A stretch of 64,000 nucleotides of DNA from Molossus alvarezi (GCA_037176705.1 CM073899.1:186001-250000), one strand, 5' to 3'. Shown: positions 1-10,964, numbered from the stretch's first letter. The notes: a model not told the origin generated them from the letters alone. Made by a program: numbers and translations.

Positions 1-311
1 GTCTCAGGAAAATGAGAGTCAACCTCCTGAGTTACACACAAGCAGTACTAAATTTGGACTGACTCTTTTATTATTCTTATTATGATTATTATTATTACAT
101 TCGTAGAGTGTTTTCTCATTATATAAAGTGAGGACAGAAGAAATCACTTTGTAGCTCATCTTTTTACTGTTTTGTCATCCAAACCACACAGGTACGCTGT
201 GAGCTTTTGTCTCAGTTACAATATATACAGATTTGAAGGCTGTCATGCCCATTAATTATCTAATTTTTGAAATTCAATCTTACTTTCCAACATTTCTCAC
301 ATGTTAAAATT
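1..311. other. AT-rich host sequence, no feature seen
   Basis: This stretch is AT-rich, has no long open frame and no repeat that I recognise. It ends at the target-site duplication of the first Ves SINE. Confidence 0.5.
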
Positions 312-320
312 TGTGTATTG

Positions 321-560
321 CCCTGACCGGTTTGGCTCAGTGGTAGAGCATTGGTCCATGGACCAATAAGTCTCGGGTTTGATTTCAGCCAAGGGTATGT
401 ATCTCAGTTGCAGTTCATCCCTGGCTTGGTTGGGGTCATGTGAGAGGCAACCCATCGATGTGTCCCTTTCACATCGATGTTTCTCTCTCCTTTTCTGTCC
501 CTTTTTCTCTACCTGGAGATAAATGGGAAAAAAATATTCTTAGGTGAAGATAAAAAAAAA
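321..560 (+). repeat. Ves SINE (tRNA-derived), copy 1
   Basis: The element opens with ccctgaccggtttggctcag, a tRNA-like head with A-box and B-box-like segments. It continues into the cccatcgatgtgtccctttc region and a CT-rich stretch, and ends with a short A-rich tail. A 9-bp direct repeat, tgtgtattg, lies at 312-320 and 561-569 and marks a target-site duplication. Ves elements are non-autonomous RNA polymerase III retrotransposons of bats moved by L1. The divergence from other copies here suggests moderate age. Confidence 0.9.
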
Positions 561-686
561 TGTGTATTGACTTTTTCCACATGAATTAAATTGTGATCAA
601 ACTGAGTAGGGACTCATAAATATTTTTTTCACTCTCATTCATATTTTTTAGATTCCTTCTGGCTGTGCTGACACATCCTACAACAA

Positions 687-1541
687 TGTTGTTTCAGCTC
701 TGTCAAGTTTTGCTCAGCGGTTAGAGCATCAGCCTGCGATCTAGAGAGACCCAGATTTGGTTTCCGCTACTGGCATGTACCTCATTTGGAGTTTGTCCCC
801 AGCCCTGGTTGGGTCGTGAGGGTGGCAGCCACTAAATGTGTCCCTTTCATGTTGATGGTTCTCTCTCTTTCTCTCTTTCTCCTCCTCTCTCTCCCTCCTG
901 CTCTGTCTGAACAAAAAATTGAAAAATGTCCTCAGATGAGGATTAAAAAAAATATGTTGTTTCAGGTTCTGGAACAAGATCATGTATAGATAAGTAATCA
1001 GCACCACAAACATGAACAGTATGGTTCTGACTCTCTTGACCTGCTGGGGATCATCACAATGCCAGAAACTACAAACAGACACTGCTAGGATTGAGGGGGA
1101 GCATCACAAGGGGGCAGATTTCCAGATCTCCAGATGCAGCCTAATTTATTTGCAAAGTGGTTCCCCAGAATACATAGAGTTTTAGGTAATTATTTCCTTA
1201 AGATGGGGTCTCTGCTCACCATACAGCCAAGCCCAGTATATTTCCTGTCTCTCTTTTTTCAGTGGAGAAACATCAAAGAAGATGCAAACAAACAAACAAC
1301 AAATACATTTATGCATGGGTTTTCTATTCATTGCTCCTTTTGGGGTGGTGTTCCAATGCTTTGACATGCAAACTTTATCAATTCACATATATTCAATACA
1401 TTCAGTTTAGACAGGGTGGGTTTCTACCCTCCAGGCAAACCTTACCTATTCATATGCATACTGTGATCCTTGGCGGCCAGGTCATGAGAATGCATATCTC
1501 AGGGTTACATTTTATTCATCTACCAAAGCACAAACTCTACA
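687..1541 (-). repeat. 3' LTR of betaretrovirus-like provirus
   Basis: This segment, minus a Ves insertion, is homologous to 18,598-19,159. Shared blocks include acagacactgctagga, agccaagcccagtatatt and ctttgacatgcaaac. On the minus strand it follows env remnants and directly abuts a purine tract, so it is the 3' LTR. Both LTR copies begin with tgttg at their low-coordinate end, which would be the U5 end on the minus strand. The high-coordinate edge at 1,541 is placed from the purine tract; the low edge is approximate. The two LTRs differ at many sites, so the provirus is old. Confidence 0.7.
698..953 (+). repeat. Ves SINE, copy 2, inside the 3' LTR
   Basis: The head is diverged (gctctgtcaagttttgctcagcggtt is recognisable as the Ves start), followed by the tRNA-like body, a CT-rich block and the tail cctcagatgaggattaaaaaaa. 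A perfect 12-bp target-site duplication, atgttgtttcag, sits at 686-697 and 954-965. It interrupts the retroviral LTR and is therefore younger than it. Confidence 0.9.
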
Positions 1542-1545
1542 TCTC

Positions 1546-1558
1546 CCCCTTTTTTGTG
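1546..1558 (-). promoter_or_regulatory. Polypurine tract of the betaretrovirus-like provirus
   Basis: Read on the minus strand this is a run of A then G (aaaaaaggggga), directly upstream of the LTR start. In retroviruses such a tract primes plus-strand DNA synthesis. Its position between env and the LTR fixes the provirus orientation as minus. Confidence 0.6.
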
Positions 1559-1559
1559 T

Positions 1560-3430
1560 TCTTGAGATTGAGGACTCACTATGTGTGTAGTGGTCAGGGG
1601 TGTCATCACTCACGTCTTAGTCTTCTGCATAGAGGAATGCTTTCGCCAGAGTCCTCAGAGTACTATGAATCCAACACAAACCAGAAAACAACCAACATCA
1701 GTAAAAATTCATATTCTAAGATTGAAACTCTCAAACCAATGCTTTGGATTGAGCCATTGGACATTATCTAAGTTTGCCTTTAAAACATTTTGTTGAGCAA
1801 GTTGTTGTATATCTGCTAATTGTATTTCCAGAGCTTTTTCTAGATTAGCTACTTACCCTTCATGGTTGCCAGCAAAATCTCCTTGTAAGTGTTGCTTGAC
1901 TACTGTCCAATTGTGGGAGGTGGCATTCCAAGGCACTGCAATTACATACATACTATGACTAAGTTCCCAATCATAGTGTAACATAGAGCGAGTGGCCAAG
2001 GCCTCTTCATGATCTCCTAGTCACAATACAGCTGCCTCTAAGGCATCTAATCAAGCTAGCATTCCTTGATCAGCTTCTGTCTGGGAAGTCATACCTTTAG
2101 TGACATTGGTCATTACTTCAGCCACAATATGTGCAGTTTGGACTGATTCTGTCAAGACTGTGACTGAAACAGCTGCAGTAGCAGCGATGACTATGGCTGA
2201 AATGATAAATGCTATGAGCCACCCAATAAACCTCCTTTTATGGGGGTGTCCAGATGCTTTAGCTAATTGTGCCAGGCCAGGCTCACCTTCCCATGGCCAA
2301 GTAAGGTTACTGGTTTCCATACTTTTGCTCTATGGTGCATGGGAATAATGCTAGTGATATTAAACATAATAATATTTTCATGAGTAATGCAGCTTAGATA
2401 ATAAAATTGATTTTAAAAATGTTAAATCTATTATTACTTTCAGAGACAAAAAAAGAGGCAGCCAAGAACATATATGGATGAGAGGTGCAAATCATTAGAG
2501 AATCAGTATGACTAGTAGTCAATGTTATAGTAAAATTATTACTGTGGGTATAAATTCCATGAGACATATACCTCATGAAGAAAAGCAAACCCAGTCTCCA
2601 AATTCCTGTGTCCCAGGGGCCAGGATAATTTTTATAGATAGCCCTGAGGACAGGTCCCTAGAGACCTCCATTGGTCCAAGAAATAGAGGCACTGGAGGTT
2701 GTGGAAAGTTTCACTCAGGATGATTCTGGACAAATGTTCCTGAGGACCCCAGTAGTCAATAATAAGGCTCAAATTAGGGCTGGCTGTGGACCGTCCTTCT
2801 CTCAAGTGGCAAGGCTTCCAGTGTGGAACCAGGGACTCCAGGTCGGTTCCTTAAAAAGTAGTGCAGGTGGGGATGGACACAGCTTTTGAAATTTTGAGAG
2901 ACATTCTGTACTCTAACCCCAACACCTGTGATACATGTTAAGTTAGCAGCCTGGCCCGCTGTGGCCAGCTTATAGTACAAATGCCACTGTAATTGTGCAG
3001 GCACACAGCCAGGGGCTTCATGGATGGTCAAATGGAAGTTGTTGTGATAAAAATAAAACAGTGGTGTTGGCCTGGAACCAGTCTTCATTCTCTAGAAGTG
3101 GACCATCTGGGAAAAGCCAAGTTCCTCTTCAGCAAGTGTCATTGCTAGATAATGGGGCTTCTGACACCCAGCATGAGTTTTACAATTAGCGTCCAAGGTC
3201 AGCTGTGCCATCTGAGAAGTCAGGTTGAAGGGCTGGCCCTTCCTGTTCATGGTAAAGCTTTATCCACTGAGCAACCAGCCACTTGGGGCCTGTAGAAGAT
3301 AAAACAAAAGCATGGCCTCACCCTCACCCCAGTAACTCTGCAGGCCTCGCCATTCAGCCCCTTGCTGTGGATCTGTGTACCAGACTAAAGGCTTGGGCCC
3401 TGTGGCAGAAGATTTCTGTTGAAAATGTCA
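1560..3430 (-). pseudogene. env: Betaretrovirus-like env remnant
   Basis: This is a decayed envelope gene of an endogenous retrovirus, normally a surface plus transmembrane glycoprotein. The best part is an 89-codon open frame at 2,051-2,320 (minus). It has a basic stretch followed by a long hydrophobic, alanine-rich segment (residues about 30-55), as expected of a cleavage site and fusion peptide at the start of a transmembrane subunit. A second frame at 2,774-3,088 (minus, 104 codons) has several cysteines and N-glycosylation-like sites and could be surface-subunit sequence. Stops and frameshifts separate the pieces, so no protein can be made. Subunit boundaries are not resolvable by eye. 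Confidence 0.6.
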
Positions 3431-3439
3431 CTCTGCAGC

Positions 3440-4003
3440 TGTAGTGCCACAGCAATCTTGATTTAAAAATTTAAGGGTATAGATTTCCAGAGAAAGTTAA
3501 TTTATAGGGAGTTCACCCATTTTCTCCCTTTTTATTTTGTCATTAATAAGTTTAAAGTAGCAAGAATGCATTCAACAATAGCTAGTACTGTAGGATTAAA
3601 GGGGATGCCAGTTTTATGTCCAATGTTCTGCTGTTGTAGAAATAATTTAATGCTTTGAGATGTATAGGCTGGCCCACTATCTGCTTTAATTTTCAGTGGC
3701 ACCCTCATATGTGCAAAACAGGACAGCCAGTGATGCTTGACATCTTTGCCTTTTTTCCAGGTGGTGGCGGTTGCATGCAGAAAACTGGAATGTGTATCTA
3801 TAGTAACACGTACCCACTGAAATGAACCAAATAATGAAATATGTGTTACATTTGTTTGCCATTAGGCTTTCGGGGTTAAACCCAAAGATTGACTCCTGCA
3901 GACATTGGAGTCCCTCCCATAAGTTGGCAATCTGGGAAAACCTTAATAATATCTAGAGTTTGCAAGAGGGTCAAATGAAAGGTTTTCATGAGTGCTTGAG
4001 AAT
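3440..4003 (-). pseudogene. pol: Betaretrovirus-like integrase remnant (pol 3' end)
   Basis: Translated on the minus strand this region gives a broken integrase catalytic core. Visible blocks are WVRVTIDTHSSF, with the first acidic residue, and IKADSGPAYTS, with the second. A later IPFNP block, whose downstream IVE would carry the third acidic residue, has altered residues between. Integrase inserts viral DNA into the host genome. The frame is interrupted by stops. Its upstream pol continuation is displaced to 8,871 onward by the class I ERV insertion, which explains why integrase and RNase H are about 4.9 kb apart. Confidence 0.7.
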
Positions 4004-4004
4004 G

Positions 4005-4150
4005 GGGTGTATAACTGTCATCCCAGCCCTAATTTGAGGCTGAACCCTTGTCAGCTCAGCCCGCCTGCACCCAGGCACAAGTATTAAAGCCATTTGGCTC
4101 TACATTGGCCTGTTCTGTAGATGTGATCTCATGACAGCCCAGACCTTTCA
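4005..4150 (+). repeat. Partial 5' LTR of class I ERV (U3 missing)
   Basis: This segment aligns with 8,734-8,870: gggtgtataac, then a shared block around ctgcacccaggcaca, attaaagccat as a possible poly(A) signal, and agacctttca at the end. It is directly followed by a primer binding site. The approximately 250 bp of U3 present in the 3' copy (8,487-8,733) is absent; the sequence to the left is betaretroviral integrase. The 5' LTR is therefore truncated. Confidence 0.7.
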
Positions 4151-4152
4151 TT

Positions 4153-4170
4153 TGGTGCTGAAACCCAAAA
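4153..4170 (+). promoter_or_regulatory. Primer binding site, tRNA-Phe-like
   Basis: The 18 bases tggtgctgaaacccaaaa lie just after the LTR end. They resemble the complement of the 3' end of tRNA-Phe, with differences at the 3' side. A Phe primer site is typical of ERV-F/H-related class I elements, so this supports that assignment. The degree of decay leaves room for another tRNA. Confidence 0.55.
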
Positions 4171-4609
4171 AGTCTGTGAGGACCCCACATAGGGAAGCAA
4201 CCACGAGCCCCCAGAGTTCTCTGGGTCTCCTTTCAAACCAGGATGGATCACATTCTCAGGCGGATACCAGACCTCCAACCTTTCCTGCTGATCCAGCATC
4301 AACACCAGCCATTAATTTACTGGTGAGTGTTTATTTGCCTACCGGTCTGATTCTCCAGGCTGGCTCATTATCCCCTGAATGGGACATAAGAGCCAGGTCT
4401 CTCTGTCACATGTGTGTGATCATCTCCCAAAATCCAACGCTGGTCAGAACATGCTCCTCGGGAACTAGGTTCCTTCAGTCACCATACCCTAGGGATTCCT
4501 AATAATGGTGAGTTGCACATCTCTCTACTCGAGGGGAGAAGCAGGGAGGCCTTCTTCTTCCTCTAGTGTATCCATCAGACTGCTAGGCCACCACATCCCA
4601 CACCACAGC

Positions 4610-5840
4610 ATGGGAAACGCTAAACTGTCCATACCTCGAGCAACACCCCAGGATGTCTCCTACAAAATTCACAGATGCTAGGGCTCACTCAGAACTTAGG
4701 TCCCAAGTGAGTCACTTTTCACTGCAACACTGTGTGACCTCAGTACAAATGAGACAATGGGTCACAATAGCCTGAGAACAGCACTTTCAACCTTCTCACT
4801 AACCTAGACAATTTCTGTCAAAGGCAAGAAAAATGGTCTGAGGTTCCTTACACCCAGGCTTCTTTACACTCAGATCACACCCCTCTTTATGCGATTCTTG
4901 TTCCCCTCCCAAATCTTTCTACTCCACCTTAATCATCCCAAACTTGCCTTTGAAGACGGAGCACTAACTTCTGTTTCCTCTATTGACCCAGCTGATCTTG
5001 CTCCACAACCTCCTTCTCCATCCACTTCTGTGGGTCTCCTGACCTACCTTGAGCGTCCTACTCTGGCTTCAACTCTACCACCACAAATGACTCCCACACA
5101 CATGATTGATCAATCAGGAACCATCTCTAGTCCCCACCATCTCCTACCTTGGCCCTTATTTTAGAATTCCCCCTGAGGTAAAAAGCGGGAGTTGAAGAAA
5201 CTGTCAAAGTTCCTGTTCCCTCCTCTCTCTCTCTCTCTCTCTCAGATTTGTCTCAAATAAATAAAAGCCTAAGATCCTTTACTGAGGATCCCACCAATTA
5301 TACTCAAGAACTCAAGTTCCTTACCCAGTCCTGTGATATAACTTGGAATGGTATTCATGTTATTCTCTCTTACACCCTTAATCTGGAAGATAAAAATTGA
5401 GTCTGGGCTAATGCCCAGGGCTATGCTAATAATCTGAGAGACAGGTCCCTACTAACCCCTTAGGGGCCAAAGCAGTCCCTAGCCAAGGTCCCAGGTGGAA
5501 TTATCAGGACAATGAGGCAGGTAGAAAGCCAGGGGCCATATGGTAATGTCTCATTGTGGATTTGAAAAAGCTTCACACATGTAGTTAACTATGAAAAACT
5601 GTCTGACATAATCCAGGAAAAGAATGAAAACCCTGCAACCTCTCTGTCCCACCTTACACAGGCTATGAGAAGATGTACTAACAGCCCTGACCGGTTGGCT
5701 CAGCAGTTAAAGCGTCAACCTGCGGTCCTGAGAGACCTGGGTTCGGTTCCCGCTAAGGGCGCGTACCTCGGTTGCAGTTTGTCCCCAGCTCTGGTCAGTC
5801 ATGTGGGTGGCAGCCACTCGATGTGTTCCTTTCAAATCGA

Positions 5841-5877
<37 letters not shown>

Positions 5878-6470
5878 CTCTCTCTTCCTCCCACTCTACC
5901 TGAACAAAAAATGAAAAAATATCCTTGGGTGAGGAAAAAAAAAAGAAGATGTACTAACAGATCCCACTAGCCCAGCAGGGACTGTCATTGTAAACCTGAG
6001 ATTCATCTCTCAGTCAGCTCCAGACATTAGAAGAAAGTTACAAACACTGGAAGATGGCCCGCAAACCCCTCAGTGGGAACTTCTAAATCTAGCCATTTTT
6101 AAGAATCATGATGAAGAGGCTAAACAGCAAAGACTAGCAGAATTCCAAATGCTTGCTTCTGCCATCAGAGCCCCATGAATCAAAGGGGTCAGCAAACCCC
6201 TTTCAGGGGACAGAAGAAGGACACCCACCAGGATCAGCAGATAGGACCCCAGGTCCCTGCTTTAAGTGTAATCAGACTGGCCATTGGGTGAGGCAGTGCC
6301 CCAATCCCTGACCACTGCCTAAGTTGTGTCCTCCATGTGGAGGCCCCACTGGAAGTTGGACTGCAGACAGACTGCACAGAGTTGGTCCTCATCTTTTTGG
6401 GGGCTGGTGAAATGGGTGATCCACGCCTTGATCTGATTGGCCTGGTGGCTGAAAACTGAAGGTGCCCAGG
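4610..6470 (+). pseudogene. gag: Class I ERV gag remnant
   Basis: A start at 4,610 encodes MGNAKLS, a myristoylation-type N terminus typical of gammaretroviral Gag (structural polyprotein). A proline-rich section follows in the open frame 4,889-5,164, then a CT microsatellite at 5,221-5,241. A capsid-like region lies at 5,270-5,660 and is split by a Ves SINE. A nucleocapsid zinc knuckle at 6,258-6,299 is intact in pattern, C-x2-C-x4-H-x4-C (CFKCNQTGHWVRQC). Stops and frameshifts break it throughout, including a stop soon after the N terminus. Confidence 0.7.
5685..5943 (+). repeat. Ves SINE, copy 3, inside class I gag
   Basis: A well-preserved Ves copy with head ccctgaccggttggctcagc, a long TC run, and tail atatccttgggtgaggaaaaa. 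A perfect 17-bp target-site duplication, agaagatgtactaacag, lies at 5,668-5,684 and 5,944-5,960. The intact duplication and preserved head indicate a fairly young insertion. Confidence 0.95.
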
Positions 6471-6471
6471 A

Positions 6472-6850
6472 ATGGATGCCCCAACTGTCATCTCAAACTC
6501 TGAACCTCAAATAACTCTGATGGTAGCAGGTAGGCCAATTATATTTTTAACTGATACCAGGGCAATCTACTCTGCCCTCCCCAAGTTCAGGGGACCTCTG
6601 CAATGCTCTCGGTTTTCAGTTGTGGGAATTGAGAGCCAAATATCACAACCCAGATGCTCACTTGTTCTTTAGGCCCTTATATCTTTCTCCACTCTTTTCT
6701 TGCATTACCAGCCTGCCTCACTCCTTGTTAGAGCGGGACATTCTATGTAAACTCCATGCTATTTTAACCTTTACACCTTTCCCCACCAGCTACTCTCATT
6801 CTTTACTTAGTCTTTTCCAAGAATCTGCTTCCTCTTTTAAAATAAACCCC
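6472..6850 (+). pseudogene. pro: Class I ERV protease remnant
   Basis: The open frame 6,472-6,672 has the layout of a retroviral aspartic protease: a beta-strand-like lead, then IIFLTDTRA at the active site (6,541-6,564), then the flap region. The third position of the active-site motif is Arg instead of the small glycine of the family, so the enzyme would be dead. A frameshift follows, and SLLERDILCKL at about 6,720-6,753 looks like the conserved protease C-terminal block. No reverse transcriptase follows, so most of pol has been lost. Confidence 0.65.
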
Positions 6851-6853
6851 TGA

Positions 6854-8476
6854 TGACCCTCTGCCCCCTTGAGGGAAAAGGGCAGGGTGGGGTCCACCAG
6901 CCTTGCTGGCCTCCAGTAAAATACCACTACTTTCACCACTTTTCATTGACCCAGTCAGGTGTGGGGGGGCAACTCACAAGGGGCTCTCACTTCTGGCGTC
7001 AAGGCCTCCGCTGTGCCAGCTGGTCAACTGGCTCTGAGGACAGTGCCAGGTGGGGAGTTTGACTGGGGCTGTACACCTGTCAATCAATAACACAGATGTG
7101 TCCTAAAGTGAGTTCAGGAAGGAGAGAAACCTCCTGTGGAGCATAAAGGCAAAAACTCCCTTGATCTTGATTCTCAATACAAATACATACTGTGAAAGTG
7201 GGCACCACTTATACTATTTCTCACCATAGCCTTACAAGGGGTACCTGTAATCTAACTACTCATGATATGTCTAAACTCTGCAATGGGAATTTATATGTGC
7301 AAACTCAGAGAGATTTGATGCAATACCAAATATATATATATTCAAAATTGACAGCCAAATATCACAACCCAGATGCTCACTTGTTCTTTTATGATATATA
7401 TATATATCAGAGAAATTAGATAGATAGATATATCAGGGAAATATAGATAGATAGATATATCAGGGAAATTAGTTGCTATCCAGGGTGCAGTTCTGCTGGT
7501 GGCACTAGCCCTCTCTTCCCTCTATCATGGTTTAATCATTCAAGCCTTTCTGTGGGTCTATCAAACACCACTCTAGGCCCAAATATGAGCGGACTCCTTT
7601 GTTTATCAGTGGGTTTGATTTTTTCAGGTGAACTAGACATTTCTTCACCTAGGAGAGAAATTGCTATTCAATGCCTAAACCCAGCAAAACAGGGTGGCTT
7701 ATGGGCAGTAGCATATGTCACCCCAGCCAATACCTTGATCTTTTCCTTCACCCCCTATTCCACCTCAGCCCAGAAGCCATCATAGGGCAAAAAGGAAAAA
7801 TCAACTCCTCATAGTAGTAGTCACAGCTGCAGTTACCAATGTGGTCCTCATGGGAAGAATTACTTTTGAAGCCACAACAGCAAAAAACATAACCACCACC
7901 ATGGAAAACATATGTAGAGATACAGGTAAAAATTTCAAGCTTCTTTCCAAATCCCTTAACTCTCTTGCCTGCATAATAATAGATAATCACATTGCACTAG
8001 ACCACTTACTAGCCAAAGGATGGGGGTGTATGCACGATAGCAAATACATCTTGTTGCTTCTATGTTAACTCAAATGGACAGGTTGAGAAAAGGACACAAT
8101 GAATTCTAGATAATGCCCAGTGGCTAAAGAAATTCAGTCAGGATCACCCTGCCCAATCTGTCTGGACAAGTATAGAAGCAGCCTTGCCTACACTAACCTG
8201 GTCACTCCCCTCCATAGGGCCTCTAGTATTAACCTTCTTATTGTTTTTTAAACCCTGCTCCTTGCACCTAATTACTAGGTTTGTACAAAATTGACTGCAA
8301 ATTTTGGTCAACCAGATGGTTGGACATTTTGTTCTAGCACAGGTAAAACAACCTTATCACCCCATTCCCCAAGAAGTTATCTAACAAAATATTTGTAGGA
8401 GCCCATGATGACCCTACACCTGCAGAAAGTAGACAGAGAGAAACTTATCCCCTTTTTCATTTTTTATCATTATTAT
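6854..8476 (+). pseudogene. env: Class I ERV env remnant
   Basis: After the protease the sequence passes directly to envelope-like pieces. A surface-subunit-like tract is at about 7,180-7,340 and 7,480-7,780. A basic RAKRK-like cleavage segment near 7,780-7,800 is followed by a hydrophobic stretch and a transmembrane-subunit-like frame at 7,841-8,068. A second hydrophobic stretch near 8,200-8,260 would be the membrane anchor. Stops and shifts interrupt it. A microsatellite and a copied piece of protease (7,346-7,389) sit within it. It makes no protein. Confidence 0.55.
7390..7470. repeat. Short TA/GATA-rich simple repeat
   Basis: The tract atatatatat then repeats of agatagatagatatatcaggga occupies this interval. 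Two copies of a unit ending in atatcaggga(a) are visible. It lies just downstream of the copied protease segment in the ERV env remnant. Confidence 0.7.
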
Positions 8477-8486
8477 AAGGTGGGAA
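8477..8486 (+). promoter_or_regulatory. Polypurine tract of class I ERV
   Basis: The purine run aaggtgggaa precedes the inferred 3' LTR. It is short and contains one pyrimidine, so the call is tentative. Confidence 0.4.
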
Positions 8487-8870
8487 TAGAAGAGTTAGTA
8501 GTGTTTTAAAAGGTAAAGGTAAAAGTCTCAAAGGCAGAAACTGTGCAAATTGCGTTGCTTGCATGACATTTGCTCAACGTTTTGTCGAGTATGAATAAGG
8601 TTTATCTGAATTATCCACAATAGAATGGATAACTCAGCAGATGCCAGACAAGATACCAGACAGCCCTACTTCAAGGTGGACAGTGGGCCAGATAAAGTAC
8701 ATCAGCAGGAACTGCTGGAAGCTTAAGGTAGGGTGTATAACCGCAACCCTAATTTGGGGCTGAACCCTTCTTGGCTCAGTCCACCTGCACCCAGGCACAG
8801 GCATTAAAGCCATTTTGCTCTATATTGGCCTGTGCTGTAGATTTGATCTCCCGCTGGCTTAGACTTTTTA
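8487..8870 (+). repeat. 3' LTR of class I ERV
   Basis: The second half (8,734-8,870) matches the partial 5' LTR at 4,005-4,150. It contains a gtataa box near 8,738, an attaaa poly(A)-like signal near 8,803, and ends agacttttta where the 5' copy has agacctttca. The first approximately 250 bp are U3 with no counterpart at the 5' end. Immediately downstream, minus-strand betaretroviral pol resumes. Confidence 0.65.
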
Positions 8871-10370
8871 ATTTTGTTGGTCTATTAAAGTTTGGAGAGA
8901 CAAGAATAAGGTTAATAGATGCTGATCAGCTAAAGACTTAATGAAGGCTTGTTCTAGTCTTTGTAACTCTTTACATATTGTGAATCACTAACTATATTTA
9001 AGGGCTCTTCTGTAAATGGCTGAAGAGCTAATATTGCAGCACATAATTCAGCAGCTGAGTTGACCCAAGCTCGAGGCTGTTGATATTTCTCCATTCCTTA
9101 TTTTTTTTCCAAGCTACACCTGCTATCTGAGATTTACCTGATCTATCAGTGAAAACAATTTTACCTACAGGTAATTGGGTATTACTGATTTTTTCCACCT
9201 AATTAAGGTGTAATATACAAATAGCTGAATAGGTCCTTAAATGACTGATGATAAGCTTGTCAGGTTTGTATTTGAGTAGTTATTTCTCTAAGTTATTTCT
9301 GTGCCTCTATATACAGAGTTCTAGGTAAATTTAGTGTTAGATCACCTTTGAGAGTATTAAATAAATGATATAACTGTTGAGTAGTGATACCAAAATAAGT
9401 CAAAGCCAATTGATGACTTCCAAAACTTTTTTAATTTACTTAAAGTTGTTACTTTTTCTGGAATGGTAAGTTTCTGGGGGCAAATAATTCTTGCTCCTAA
9501 TACCCACCCTAAATATTGCCAAGGTTCTAATTGCTGTACCTTGTCAGGGGCGATTTATAATCCTGCCTCTTTCAAAGTCTCCTGAAGCATTACATAGGCC
9601 TGATTCAATTTTTCTAGGGTAGAGGCAGCTAGCAAAATTTCACCCATATAGTGGTATAGATAAATGGCAGAAAATAGTTTTCTTACTGGAACAGTAGCAT
9701 GATGGACATAGTATTGACAAATTGTTGGGAGTATTTATTATACCTTGGGGTAGTATCTTACTTTGATGCCATTGTATTAATTCACTATTGTTAATGGAAG
9801 GAACAGAAAAGGTGAATTTCTGTCAATCTGTAAGGACCAGAGAAATAGTGAAAAAACTATCCTAAGATATCTAACAGTTACATACCATTTCTAAAGAAAT
9901 GTTGTATAATTGGGGGGCCCAGGCTGTAATGCTCCCCTGGCTTCTATAACAGCATCAATTGCCCTCAAATCCTGTAGTGATCTCCATTTACAACCTATTT
10001 TAGGAATAACAAAAATGGGAGTGTTCCAGGGACTGACTGAAGGTGCTATATGTCCTGCTTCTAATTGTTCTTTTATTAATTTGTTTGCTTGTAATAATTT
10101 TTCCCCTTTTAAGAGCCACTGATCAACCCATAGCAGCTCTGTTGTTTTCCAGGCCAATGAAAGGAGGGCAATATTACCAGTGACCCCTAGCCAGAAGGTG
10201 GGTTTGGAATAACCATTTCCCATTGAGAGAGAAGATCCCTTCCCCATAAATTTAGGAGATATTCCATGACTTAAAGTTGAATCCATCCTTTTTGTCCATC
10301 TGGACCTACACAGGAAAGGGAGCAAGTACTGTGTTGAGGAGCTTGAGTTCCTCCCACTCCTGTTACTAGC
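8871..10370 (-). pseudogene. pol: Betaretrovirus-like reverse transcriptase / RNase H remnant
   Basis: The frame 9,891-10,325 (minus, 144 codons) is the N-terminal part of a class II reverse transcriptase; LIKEQLEAGHIAPSVSPWNT and WRSLQDLRAIDAVIEARGAL are diagnostic. Further along the minus strand, the active-site block at 9,640-9,651 reads YMGE, so the catalytic acidic pair is altered. RNase H-like blocks (KIVFTDRSGK near 9,140-9,180 and SAAELCAAILALQPF near 9,000-9,070) follow. There are several stops. The enzyme would copy viral RNA into DNA, but this copy cannot. The integrase part is displaced to 3,440-4,003. Confidence 0.8.
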
Positions 10371-10379
10371 AGGGGTACT

Positions 10380-10600
10380 GGGGCTTTAGGCCATTTCCTA
10401 GCTGTTATAATAGAAATGTCTGCCCCTGTATCCACCAACCCTGAAAATAGTTGCCTTGTATATTAATAGAGAGCAAGGACTTTGTGGTGTTACTAGCAGC
10501 TGTCCAGAGAACAACACACTGACCAGTGCTCCCAGATCTGCATTCCCTCTTACTCTAGATGTGGCTTTGGGGACCCAGTATGGTAACAAAAGGAGTTGAG
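10380..10600 (-). pseudogene. pro: Betaretrovirus-like aspartic protease remnant
   Basis: On the minus strand, 10,388-10,449 encodes LFSGLVDTGADISIITARKW, a retroviral aspartic protease active-site block with the Asp-Thr-Gly-Ala motif still intact. It lies between the dUTPase and reverse transcriptase regions, the order found in betaretroviruses. Frame changes around it mean it is not expressed as part of a polyprotein. Confidence 0.75.
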
Positions 10601-10619
10601 CTATTCAGGTTCCCAGTGT

Positions 10620-10964
10620 TTATATATAAAAGCACACAGCCTTAAGCATTATTTTAATGTCTCCTTCAAAATCTGAGTCAATCACCCCTGGCATCACTTG
10701 TATTCCTTTCATTGTTAAACTAGATCCTCCAATCACTAAGCCCACCTTTCCCTCTGGAAGAGGGCCATAAACACCTGTAGGAGCTAAATAAGTAACATCA
10801 GATTTCTTAAGAATTAATTCTGTGGCAGTGACAAGGTCCAGGCCGCACTTTCTGCTGTGGAGGCTCAGAGGTCTCCAATCCTCCACTTGATTGACTGAGA
10901 AAAGCCTGAGGCTGAGGGACACAGGGAGCTGTCTGGGTGCTGGGTCCCAGGCTCCTTCTCCCAT
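10620..10964 (-). pseudogene. Retroviral dUTPase remnant
   Basis: The 114-codon minus frame contains GLDLVTATELIL, then GVYGPLPEGKVGLVIGGSSL, and VMPGVIDSDFEGDIKIM. These match the order of conserved dUTPase motifs: substrate-site glycine/serine block and the PGVIDSDY-like block. dUTPase hydrolyses dUTP to keep uracil out of DNA. In betaretroviruses it is encoded in the gag-pro frame upstream of protease, as here. One glycine-arginine-serine position is altered (GGSS). This domain confirms the class II affinity of the provirus. Confidence 0.8.

Noticed and set aside
741..1082. 113-codon minus-strand frame
   Set aside because: It crosses the boundary between a Ves SINE and the retroviral LTR, so it has no common ancestry as a coding unit.
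1262..1771. 169-codon plus-strand frame
   Set aside because: It lies antisense to the retroviral LTR and polypurine tract and crosses into env; nothing in it resembles a protein.
5685..5760. tRNA-like A-box and B-box sequence at the Ves heads as tRNA genes
   Set aside because: The heads do not fold to a full cloverleaf and each continues into a SINE body and A-rich tail with target-site duplications.
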